A stretch of DNA of 64,000 bases from Plecoglossus altivelis (Eukaryota; Chordata; Actinopteri; Osmeriformes; Plecoglossidae): NCBI GenBank assembly GCA_036571765.1, contig BROE01000010.1, forward strand, positions 10,012,601-10,076,600, read 5' to 3'. Under the pieces are notes generated by a model. It worked only from the letters and a program-made list of their open reading frames with translations. It did no database searches and was not told where the DNA came from. Each line of letters starts with the position of its first letter. The first letter of the stretch is position 1. The position numbers and the translations under genes are program-made. This document shows positions 23,101 through 36,200 of this stretch, piece after piece.

Positions 23101-26100
23101 TCATGTCTGCTTCTGCACCTGAATACAAACTACCAGAGCAGGCCATCTGAATAGACACAAGCAGGAAGTCAGCATGTAAGATGCGTTGGTGGACTGACAT
23201 TCAATAAATAATTGTAATCAAATCTAATAACCAAGCCCATTGTCAATGAGCTGGATAATATCTGAATTCAAAATCTAATAGTTTCTGACAGAGACTGTAA
23301 ATATCTACTAATCTATTAAAAGCTTTAATGTTTTAGATCATATTTGTAAGAAAAATTAAGCTTTTCAGTTAGTTTCCCTTCTACTGTTGCCAAGCGTCCT
23401 ACTCTGGTTGCCATACCAACTGCTCATCTTAAAATCATCCTGTTATACAGAGTGTTGACATTATGTTTAAAAAGAGATGTTGTTGTTTTTGCCTTTGTGT
23501 TATAGAGCAATACTCTTATTTAATTTATTTTACAACTATAACTAATTATATAATCCAATATAATGCTTCACAAAATAAATCCTTTGCTTTGAGAAGTTGG
23601 AATATTCGGACAGAAAGGTTACCTCAGTTGGCTCTTGTAGTCTCAATCCACTGCATTAATAGGATGAATTAAGTACACAAATAGTAATAGACCCATGTCT
23701 GTGGTCCAGCTGAACCATTATAAATGGGTGTTCTCCAGAAAACTAAGCTTTCTTCTATTACACAATGAACTTGTTCAGCATCTGGATAAGAAATGCTGAC
23801 CACAGATAGACCCCCCCCATCCATATTGGGCAATTCACTGCTGTAGCATACAAACTGGCAGGGTTGAGGGGCACATTTGCGTAATAAAGGTGGATCCCCA
23901 TTAGGTTCCTTTTAACAGTTACACCACAGTCAGGCATCACTACTACAGTGCCATACCATCCATGTTATTTCAAAACTGAAGCTTTTGTTAGTACATCATA
24001 GATTCACTATAATCATGACTAATATGCTGTGCATGGTTCTTTTCTAATCTGTTCAATACTCAAGGACAGACTAGAAATGGAAGCAAAAGAATATGTTTTC
24101 TAGTTTCCGTAGCAACATGTACACAGAATCAAATGCAGCAGGATATGAGGAAACATTTCTATGGCAACCTGCATCAAATGGACAATCACTGAACCAGCGT
24201 ATTGCATTGGGCTTCAGGATGAGAATTCAGGAAATATAAAAATACACACAGTTCACACGAACCATACACTGCACAGAGAACACCTTCTTGAGACTTGACT
24301 AGATTGAATGCTTAGAAACATATTTTCAGTATTATAGATAATGCACAAACCATTCTATCTTCCAGGGAAACAAAACCTATAGTGATTTGGAGTTGAACTA
24401 AGCAATAACCTTGGCTGGCTTTCTGCCAATGGCAATCATTAAGATTATGTTTGATTATCTATTCTGATTAGATCCAATCTACCCACTGGGGCCCTAGTTT
24501 TAATTGAAAACATCTTAAACACAGACCAAAACATATGTGTAATATGTCACTATGACTGAGTATATAATGTACAGTATAGGAGTCTTTCAGAGGCTAAAGT
24601 CTGATGTTCCCTTATAACGTAAAGCGACACAGCTCTCGCCAACATCCAAATCAATCCACCAGTAGGATTAGAATTGGGCTGAGAGCTTATTGACAGCATG
24701 TCATCCATATTGCATGCATGTAATGGGTAGAACTATTCAAAACAAGTGGTAGATTGAATTGACGTATGGACCAGGCTGACAGTAAAATGGAACATTTAGT
24801 TTTGTTATATTGGAATTGTCATGAGTGTGGTAACTATTGAATTCACCCTGAAACACGAAAGGAGAACTGCTATGATGGTTTTTGAATGTTTTATACAATC
24901 TTTGTGTCAAGCTTGTCAAGTGAGCAAATCTGTATCAACCTGGACAGGCAGCTGTGCCGAACCACCTCACGCCAGAAGAAAAACGAGAGAACGGGAAATG
25001 TCTAAGCTGCGAAGAAAAATGCACCTTGCGCATGTAACGGGAACATCTGCTTCGTACAAAAACAACACGCCCCGCACGCAGTATTCTTGGGAGACGGACG
25101 CTGCCTTGCAGCACACATCTGGGGAGAGATCCGAGAGGCCTCCCCGTGCTTGGGAGACTGGCTGACACTTTGGCCCTGAGAAGGGAGGACGTGTTAAGAG
25201 ATCGCGCTAGCGGAATGTTCGCTCTCTTCCTTTTTTTTTTGTACAGGTGGCGTTGACTCTGACTGGTAACGTCTGACTTGTGTAGACCTGGAACGTCCCC
25301 AAGGTTAACATCTGCTTGTAATTACATCGCCGTTGGCCATCGCAGGCCTGTCACACAATAACGATTAATAGGCCCTCCACCTGCGCCGGTCCGTCCATCT
25401 CACTGCCTGAGGAAAAATGGGCCTGACTAGAGTAACCCTGATACATCAACAAGAACAAAGTCCAATTATCTGACAGTTGGGGGCTAATGAGCTGCAGTTA
25501 CATCATGACGTGCTGGATGTCAGCGTGTACATCTGGAGAATGGGAGGAATAACTAATGCCCCGGTTATGAATCATGAAACATAACAAAACCAAATAAGCC
25601 CAGTCTGTAATGATAATGCCTCCCTTTCAACAGGGTCTCAAGTCAAAATGACCATCGCTCTGTGTTTGTCGCAATAAAAGCCACTTCGTCAAGCCTTCCC
25701 TCTTGAAGAAAGGCTTGAAGGAGGGGGTTAATCAGAATCAGAAAGGGTTTTTAGAAAGTACATCTGGAAAACGGACTGTTAGCAGGCAGCCTTCTGAACA
25801 TTGCAACGGCCAATTCATAACCTTGACGTCAGGGTAGAGTTCACATTATCTTAACTTACAAAAATAACTCAGTTGTAGTATCTTAGATTTATCGTACTGT
25901 TGGTAGTAAAGGCGGAGGGCGCTTTTCGGCTTGGGGGTCTGAGTGTGCGCAACCTTGCATGCACATCATACAGCAAGAGGCTTTTTGGTTGTGTGTTGCA
26001 AAACCCTCTGGTGGCACACTTCCTCCCTCATCCTAATTCGGGTCATTATGACCAACATCACTGCTCAGACCAGTCCCCTTCTCCTCCTCCTCCTCCTCCC

Positions 26101-29100
26101 ACTCATCAGCCAAAACACTGCTGGGCTCTCGTGCAATCACCCCCTACTCTCTCACTCCCTCCAGCCAAGACCTCTACCGCCAAGGAATGTGTGTAATCTC
26201 CCCTGCATGCCAGCAGGCAAATCACATAGCCGCATAGCCCCACAGACCAACAGCACATTGAGCTAATGAACCCGGTTAATGATTGTAATATAGTATGGCC
26301 TTTCAATGATTAGTCAATGGAGTGGAGGAGGGGGGGGGGGAGTTGATGGCGACAATGTGTGGAAAAGATGGACAGGGTCCTCCACTTATGTTCACAGCCC
26401 AACAGCCTGCTGATGAAGGCTTCACATCTCCTCTCCTTCACTTTCTATGCCTCTTTGTTGTGAAACCATAAAAGGTTTGCAATAGAGAAACGATTATTAA
26501 GATATTGTTTTACAATGTGTCTCTATGTGCACACGTGACCAACTATTCAAGTTCTACAGGAAAGTAATAGGACAGTTATAAGTAATAACGTAAAAATATA
26601 TGAAAATGGGTCTTTCGTGCACACAGACACAGGCATGATAAATGAAAGGGCCTGCCTTTTGTACGTCTAGTCATATGCATGCACACACACACACACACAC
26701 ACACACTATGTGAGGCCATCTGCTGAACACATGCTCATGTCAGTGTCTTGTGTTTTCAAGGTGGGCATGTATCTCTGGCCACAGCCACTGAAGCTGCATG
26801 CTGATTAACCACTGATCTCAGGCAGCAGTGTTTTCCAATGCTTCACACCCAAGTGATAAGGAGATACAAAGATAGAGAGAGGAGAAAGCTCCCCTATTGA
26901 CGCTTGTTTCTACTATTTCATTACAATATCCTCATGCTGTAATCATTTTTACAAATGATTGAGAGTTGAAAATCCCTCAATGTTGATCAATAATGCTGGC
27001 TAAGTTCAACAAAAGGCTAGGTCCATTTACAGAGAAATGGGTGGTCTAGGAGGAGCATCGCTAGCTGTCAATAATAATGGGAGCCATGATGCAGAGACAA
27101 CAAGATCATGTTAAAACAACATGGTGGCCAATCTGAAGTATCCGAGCCTCAGCCATTCCTCTGCTACCGTGGGTCTCTAGGTCATAGCAGCTTTGTTGCT
27201 GCACGGTCAGTCAGTCTGTCTGTGTGTGTCTGTGTGTGTCTGTGTGTGTGTGTGTCTGTCAGTCTGTCTGTCTGTCTGTCTGGGCACCAAGGCGGTTTGT
27301 TGGCTAAGTAGCCCACTGGGTTTTGGTTTCCCAGAGAACCCTCAGAGTTTGACCGCCTTGCCTTTCTCCCAGCGTGAGAACATCTTATTGCATAACCATT
27401 CCCCTTGAAGTGATGTGCCACTCAATCATCCTCTGGAACTTCTGGAATAAATAGTGAACTTGCCAAGCTTTGGCGCGTCGCTGCAGTGAGGCCACAAAGC
27501 ATGACATTGATTTTGATCTCAAGACCTGAGACAAGATAAAAAATGACATTCTGAACTGAGACACACCAAGATCTACAGGTCTGACTAACACACAGCCCCA
27601 TTCTAACGAATACAGGTTCTCCGTGTTTGCTACCCTCCTCTGTCCTCACCCAGATGAAAAACGGTGTGTACCTCTTCTCACGTCACTCCCAACGGCAAGC
27701 AGAGTAGGGCCCCCTTGAACAACTTTGCCTGCTGCGACACTACATCCTGCGGCGTCGCGCTCCGCTCGTAACACTCAAGGGAAAATCTGGACTCCTGATG
27801 TCCTATGAGTTTATAACGTGGCTCTTGTGAGATCCTTTTCTATTTCTGTTTTTAAACCTTCAAGTGCCATGCAAAATGCTCCAGCAACTCTTTAACAACA
27901 CTTTCACAACATTTAAACAAGCCCACTGTGAACGAGGCCCCAACCTTTCAGAGTGCCCCTGCTAATCCTCCAACACAGTTAAAGAATGGATTACAACGCT
28001 CTAGTGTGTTCCACTGAGCTCCCTCAATGCTTTGATGACAGAGCGTAGCCAAACCCCTGCCCCCTTTACAAGACATTTGTCAGCGTTTTCGCTCAGGCGC
28101 AAACCTTTCCGTTTAATGGCTGGTGCGCCAAGGTCAAACCCAATTCGAAGAGGTGCATGTTGACAAACAATGTTATTGGTGTTTGACTGGCGCTCGAACG
28201 CCCACAGAAAGGCGTAGTGGTGAGGGCAGTCTGTGAGGCCGTTTATCCAGGGGTTGCACTGCTCCATAAGGTTGCTCTTTCCGCCCCTACCCCTCAGAAA
28301 TGCTCTTCTAATGAGGTATGACCACTGCAAATCCTCATCTTGCAATATCTTACAAGCATGATCTTGACCCCGACTGCTCACAGACCGATAAAGGAGATGC
28401 TGTAGCTATTTTGGAAGATAGGACCTCAGCAGCAGGCTTGCTTTTCCCTCAGACACAGGAGCTTCCATGACTGAATCGGAATGCATGGCCCCAGTATGAC
28501 TTCGCAGATTTCTATCCATGGCGAAAAGGTCACTGCTACTTGATGGTTGAGTGAGTCGAACACTTTCTTCCACTTAAAAGAAACACAATTTTCAAAGCAA
28601 AGAATGTATGTGGGAGCAAGTGGGATTATGTGTGTGTAGCATTAAGCCCTGTCACTTTGTTCAAAGGGAACTATTGTAATGTACATGCCGTAATGTACAT
28701 GCCATAATGTACTTCACGTACCTAAGCTCCACATTGTAACGCTGTCAGACTTATGTATGGCAGTGATAAGAGAAACAGACCCATCTGTCATTGCTAATTC
28801 CTCCCAGTACAGGAAGTATGAGGCAAGTGCCACATCCTGCAGACCCCCCCAAAAAACACTTTGTTCCCTCTAGAAGCGTGGCTGGCAGACTGGCTGATGT
28901 TTGTCCCTGAGATTCAAACACCATTGAAAAAACTAAAGTCAGTGGAGCCTGCTTGATGTAGGCCAGTGGCTATCAGTGAGGTCACAGACTGCGTGGCTGG
29001 TCCTCTATTGATTTCCTGATAGAGAGGCAGATAATTGTGGTGAGGACTGTTGCTCTCTGCCCAGCACAGTAACCTTCAACTGACCTCTTCAACACTCAAG

Positions 29101-30020
29101 CGCTGGGCATTTAAACTGTGTGGTGTAGTGTACTAATTACTAATGAATAATTAGTCATTGATAGTGTGTTGATGAGCGTAAATGTGGTGTGTTGGAGCTG
29201 TTTCTGGTTTCTGATCTCTCTCTCTCTTTCTCTCTCACACACACACACACTACTCACACACACACGTTCTGGGTGACATATTTTCTTGGCATCCACTCTG
29301 GTGATGATTAAGTCCAAAACAGTCTGACTCTTCAATAAAACAGTTTTTTCACAGTCAAATCCTGTTGTGTCTTGCCTTCAAATAAACACCAACAGAAATG
29401 GTAACCACACATAGAAAAGCTTACAGTTAGCATTCTTCTGTGACTGTCAGTCCTGACATCGATTCCAACGTGTGGTTGCCCACCTTAAACTCAATTACAT
29501 TTTGTTTCAAATTGGTTTAGACTTCTAGTATATGCATGTATTTTGTCTATTCATTTAGATTTCAGCTAGCTCTCAAAGTCATCCGTGTCTTTTATACACT
29601 GTTGAACTTGGCAGGGGGAAAAAACAAGTGCTGAACCTTAATGGTCCTTGTTCAATGTTTTCTTTGACAAGGCTCCTCCGAATTAAATGGAACTCTTCCT
29701 GAAGGTTGAGAAAGAAGTTTGGAGCTGTCCTTTCCAAAAGCAGAGTTCTCATGGACGCAAACTTAACAGACCAACTCGCTTTTTGTCAGAATTGTCTTCT
29801 GGTAAACAACAATACAAAGAAATCAATTGTGGTTTTTCTTTTATAGCCTGTTTCTAAGAAACAATGGTTTACGGTCGATGCATGTGTGTAGTCTTTCAAC
29901 AAGCAAACCATAGCCACGCGGCCACGCTTGTGTGATAAAGGACCGAGATTATTTGGGGTTCTTCTCTAACAGCCTTGTGAATTGAAATGCGTACAAGACA
30001 AGCAGAGCAAATCAGAGCTG

Positions 30021-30087
<67 letters not shown>

Positions 30088-30559
30088 CAGAGAGAGAGCG
30101 GGAAAGAGAGAGCGGGAAAGAGTGAGGAATTCAAAGGTAAGAAGCCACAGATAATGCTCCCATTCTGACTATCTCCTGATGCTTCAGGTTCTTCTTATCA
30201 GCCTGCTGCTGTATGGCAGCACCCTGACCCATTATGTTTGATAGCCCCTGAAGCAAAAGAAAAAGTCACTATCAGCTCACAACTATAAACAATCAACAGC
30301 CAACAGAAACAACCAGCTAGCCACCCAGAAGTCCAACCCAGCCTGCCTTTTGTTTTCATTCAGTCCAAAAGAAATCTACAGTAAACCAAACAAAACCACT
30401 GGTCAAACCCTGTGGAGTTCAAACTCATGATTTTTCTTTCCTGAAGGAAGTTAGAGGTCATTGACGTGTGTGGTAACGACTGAAGGGAATGTTGAGAGAG
30501 CGTGGTAAACTCATTCACCAATACAAGCATTAATGCTCAGAATGAGAGATCAAGAAAAA

Positions 30560-30597
<38 letters not shown>

Positions 30598-33251
30598 TTC
30601 TTAGAGCCACACTTGTTGATCCTCGGTTTTTTGTGAGTAGCATGGTGATCAGTGAACCCATCCTTACAGCAGGCCCTCTCAACTTCAAGGTGTACTGCAC
30701 TTAGAAGTGCACCTGCACTTTCTTTATGGCCCTCGTACATGACCATGTGTGTCACCACACACATATAAAACTCCCTGTCATGAGCATTGAAAGGTTACAC
30801 AGATTAAGAGGAACACAATGAAATAAGACAAAAAATTGATATTTCGTTCTAAAGTCAAGTGGACGCCACGCCCCTAGTTCCAAGGAACCATTTTTCTACA
30901 TTTGCTCTACAGTCCCATGTAGACATCTACCGATACATTTCAGTTACTGACATGAGGTATTCTCACCCTTCCTATTTTCCATATCCTAACACTGCCCATT
31001 CCCTTTGGTGACCTCTTTCAGCCAAGATCCCAGAAGAACCGATGTCGACCTCTTTATGATTTTGAGGGTTAGGACGAAGAGACTGTGACATTTTAATTTA
31101 ATTTATAGCTTCATGTCTTTATGCCATTTATGAGTACAGGACGTAATTCTTGATCCATCAACTGTTTCCTTACCGTCTAACCTTGATCAAGAATACGGTT
31201 CAAAATCTTGATTGCTTGATGACAATACATCAAAATCCTGTGACCTAACATTCATATAAACAAAACACCTCAAACAGATTATATAGCTGGGCTCTTTAAT
31301 ATTTATGGTAACTTCTATTCAGTTCAGTTTGTTCTTTTTATTTATGTCTTTGGCCCTGCCCAGGTTACACATCTCTTGTCGAGCATCCAGTCTAATCTGT
31401 TTCTGTGCAACACAATGTGCGGTGCTGTTTGGTTTTCAGTTCCATTCTTCGCGCAATCAAAAACGGGATGACTTAACTTATCTAGACTTGCCAAGAGAAA
31501 TGTAAAAACAAACTCCAAACACAAGGCGCATTAAGTCTATAGCCTGGATGCCATGAGATGGCCCAGTGTTTTCCTTAATGTCAAGGTGTCCTCAAACTTA
31601 ACAGAGCTGTGGCTTTGTCCCTTGTTCATTAGATGCTGTTTGTAGAGGGAGTGGCCACGAACAGAGCAAACATCCTTACCTCAAGGTGAGTCTGCAGGGC
31701 CAGGTGGGGGGGTGGGGGGGGGGCGCAGCTAACAAGACGTGCGTTTAGTGTGTAATAGACTGACCCAGCTTAAGATAATGGGGGCAATGACAGAGGCCTC
31801 CTTTGACAAAAGGGAAAAATGTGGAGCATGTCTCTACAGGTTGTTTGGCCTCAAGACCAACAAGGATCCCACGACCAAGAAGAGTGGGGCGTGTTCTTGT
31901 TAGCCGCTGCGGACCCTGAGAGAGAAGCCCCCAAGCTAAGCAGCAGATGGATAACATGAAGTAATAAATCACTGCTTCCATCTACTCATCCACCTGTCCA
32001 TCCATCTTGGTAAGACGCTTGTACAACAACAGAGTTCTTGACCACAGGGATTTGTCAGGAACAGCATTGACTGTTGGGGGACAAAAAAAACATAACACTC
32101 ACCAGAGGAAGAGCGAGAGAAACGCGATGAAAGACTCAATCACAACAAAACAGCTAGCTAGGAGCCTCTGGTTTGAGTTAAAGCATCCCTTCCTGTCAAA
32201 CCCACCCAAAGCCAATCACATACTCACCAAGTAACCACCATGAAGAGCGATCCGCTAGCGAACATCCGCACAAAACCCCTGGACACATCAGGACACGTCA
32301 GCGATTGAAAGGGTTGTGGACTATTTTTACTGAGCCCAAGAAAACCCAAATGGCTTCCCAAGATCCGAAAATCCAAAGTATTACAGGGCAGCTACTCCAA
32401 CCAGCTTCTGAGGCTGGGCAAAGGGCAAGTAAGTGAACACAGAACCAGACAAGCGCTGTCTAATCCTGTAAGGTATTGGGCAGGCAACGTTAGACTGCCT
32501 CGCGCGTCACCCTGAGCAGAGACCAGCCACATGGCTGCCTGCAAGACGGATTAAAAGTTTATCCTCTGGCAACTGTGAGGTGCTGCTTTCTCTCTCTTGA
32601 CCATCCCTCAATGTCTCCTACCAGTAAGGCAGAATCTGGAATATTTATACACGGCCTTTGGAATGACGACATATGGAATTTGTTTGTTGGACGGCTGATG
32701 AAGAGAGACTTAAGGCATCATCCTCCTCTAGCATGTACTTCTACTTTCATATTACTACCAACAAGTTGGATAACTAACCAGCAACTCCTGTAGTTTACTT
32801 ATACAGATATTGTTGGGATGGCCAAAGGAGTATTTCAAAACGTTTAGATTAGTCACCTGCCCATGGACACTGAATAGAAACTATCATCAATGGAGACAAT
32901 GGTTCTTCACTGAGAACTCCATCCATAGTTTCTACTCTTTACATCCTCCCTTGATATTTCCCAGCATGCATGTCAAAACGGCCAACGCTAATACAATTAA
33001 ATGAGCCTGAATTGGCTAGTCAATGCCTCAGCTAATGCATTCTGTTTGAAAGTTAGACAGATAGACATGGGTTCTGGCATCATTCTGCATGCTAAGACGA
33101 TTACTTAAGACGTTGATGACATATCACCGCTAAGCTAAAAGAGGATGCAACCACTGCTATGTTGTAGGTATTGTAGATGATCCAGCTAAATAAAGTGGCG
33201 TGTAAGTAAGCAACACCACAAATGAGAGGCTACACACACTCACGTGGTTTC

Positions 33252-33294
<43 letters not shown>

Positions 33295-36200
33295 CTTCCT
33301 AGATGAGGCCCACTGGTAGACCACAGAGAGGGGCCAGAAAAGCCAAAGAAAACTGTATTGTTTTTCAATCTATGGTTGCCCCTTTACAAGTCCTCACCGC
33401 AGAAACATTGCTCATAAAGTCAGCCTGCTTGTTGAACAGCCTCTATGGGCATCGGGTTATTCACAGTTGGAGAGAAGTCTTGAATTAATTCCCAACGAGA
33501 AAGAGACTGCGACTCACAGCTGCAAATTAAGTACCCCTGAACGGATAAAAAAACAATATATGAATGTCCCTTTTCTCAATGGTTTCACTAGATGATTATT
33601 CTTTAGGAAACCATACCATATGTTGAAAGACAGGTGCTTAGCTGCATTAGAAGTGCTGAGGAAGCGGTTTAGAAGGAGTTCCCACGCTGACGACCTAATC
33701 TCTGATCGCCTGTACCATATCTCAGCACTGCATGTCTTTACTGTCATCTACTAGAACCTTTCCTGGTGTCTGGTGTCTAACAATAAACCTCTTCACAACA
33801 TACTGGAAGTGCAGCTTCTTGTGGTCATCAGATTCAACTCGCATTGTAACCTATTGTTATCGCATATCAGACCTTTAAAATAAAGCTGAGCACTTAGTGT
33901 GAATGAGTTCCACTCCATACTGGGGTTAAGTAAACATGATTAATCCCACATCAAGAATGTCACCATTCATCTTAGTGCACACACACACACACTCCTGTAC
34001 AACATGCAACCACAGTATGGCTTCCGTTCTAGCAAAAGGCAATAACAACAGAACTTTGAAACCGGGGGAGGGGGGGGGGGGGGGGTTGTATGCACATTTG
34101 TTTAACAACACACAGACTCAGCTTCCTGGATCTGTCAAGAGTCAAACTGTCTGAATGCCTAAGAAACTATTGCATCAAAAGAAGGATGTGTGATTTCTCT
34201 TTTACTATGTCATACAATTTGGGGGAGAATCCAAGCGTAAAATATGTAGTAGAATGAATTTTCAAGTGGAGTCTTGGAAGGATGTGTATGGGGGGTTGTG
34301 CTGTGAAGCTGAAGTCACTGAAACAACAGTGATAAACACACGCAGGCCTCCAGATTAATCCTATCTTCCCCTACAGTACATCTGGCAACATCCATCATGG
34401 CATTCAGATATTGAGCCATGAGGTGTTGCTGACCTGAGTTGCCTCGTGCAGCTGGGCATTTCGACTCAACTGCAGTGTATTGAGTGACATCAACTTGACA
34501 TCATGGTATGTTCTAATACGATGAACAATGGAACAAAATATGCCCATGGAGGAATAACACACACACAAAAAGTTTCAGGCATGATCAGTCGGGTAACATG
34601 ACACGATTGTGAATCATTATAATACTAACAATGTGTTGCGTTCTCCAAAAATAGTGATGTAACATGCGGTAAATACTTTAGTTAATAATACAACACAAAC
34701 TTACAAGATAGGAATTGTGCCTGTCGAGGAAAACAGAGTCGCCCATGTCTCCAAATAAGAATCCACATAAAAGTCTCCAGAAATTAACGAAGCGATTCAA
34801 CAAGTGTTGTTCTGACTCAAAGAGTAAACGACTAAACGGCAAATACGCGCTGCAGCCCGTCACATCAGCTCATGCAACAACGTTTGGATTCAATTCTTAG
34901 GAACAAACAGTGACTCGCATTCAAGCTAAATGGTCGCATCTCCAAATAATACAATGTAGCAATATTACATCCCTGCCATGAAGGACACCGAGGAAAGTGC
35001 TACACAGCTCCATGCATGCGCTCTGCTCCGACTGTTAAAGTGTGCGATGTTGCGCCAAGCTGAGAGGAAGCGAAGTCGGGTAGAGAAAGACAGATAGGCG
35101 GGGCACCTCAGAGGGAACCATGGACCGAGTGGAGCAATTAGAGTTGGTCTATATGTGCTTAGTGCACATTACACTCAATCAGCAGCGACCTAGGTTGTTG
35201 AAAGGAAAGGTGCTTAAGTCCACACTGCGTCAGAATGAGGGGTCAACAGTGACAAGTGACACAACGCGCAAAATGTTCAAAATAAACCACTGTTTCTCTG
35301 AAACTTGGCCACTTTCAAAGTACTAGAAAGGTTTTCAACAATAGCAAGGCAGGTTTGAGCAATGCTTTGTATAAAAGGTTGAGCAATGCGGCCAAGGTTT
35401 GCCTGCAATGTCTCTGGCAACAGACATGAAAACAAAAAATCCAGCAGTTTCTTGTGGTCAGGCTACATAAGGACTCATACACCTCCTGTGAGGATTTTAC
35501 AATAGAGTTAAATCATATTTACTAAAGTTAAGGAAACCATTTGCTGTGCTCTCCAGCCAGGGGCATGAGGGACATTAAATAATCGATGATAATGTCAGTC
35601 TGTAGGCTTCAAAAGACTGGGTGTTACTTTTCTCCCTGAGCATGGGTAAATCCCTGTTGACTCTGTAGGCACATTCTACACTTGTAGATGTCATACACAC
35701 ACAGTAAATTCCAATGTTTATCAGATAGACTTGTAAACATCTAAAGAATGTTGAGCGCAAGAAGGTGATTGTTTTACAATGAAATCAGATGACACAAGAT
35801 CCCAATCCCCTGTCGAAGGGCAAACCCACATGACATAATCTTCCATCAGATTATGCAAAACACATTTTTTTCTTTTACAGGTAAATCATGACTAGTCTCA
35901 TCGCTAATAATAAAAAAGTAACCTGCATAGTATACACTGTAAGCTGGAGTATATTTCTAGAGGAAGCAGTTTATGTCTGAATGGATACACTTTCTCCTAA
36001 AATGGTGATTTGATCCTCCCAGTGTGACTGTGGCCGACTCCCCGACTGAGTTTAACTAAGGGGAGGAAGAAGGAGGAGAAGAGGATGAAAAGAGGGGAGG
36101 AGATAGAAGGGAATGCGGTAGGGCATCCCAAGATGTCCAGATGTGCATCATCACACAACATGGAGCAGTTTGTCCTGATTGCCCCTGCTCCTCTAGCCCA

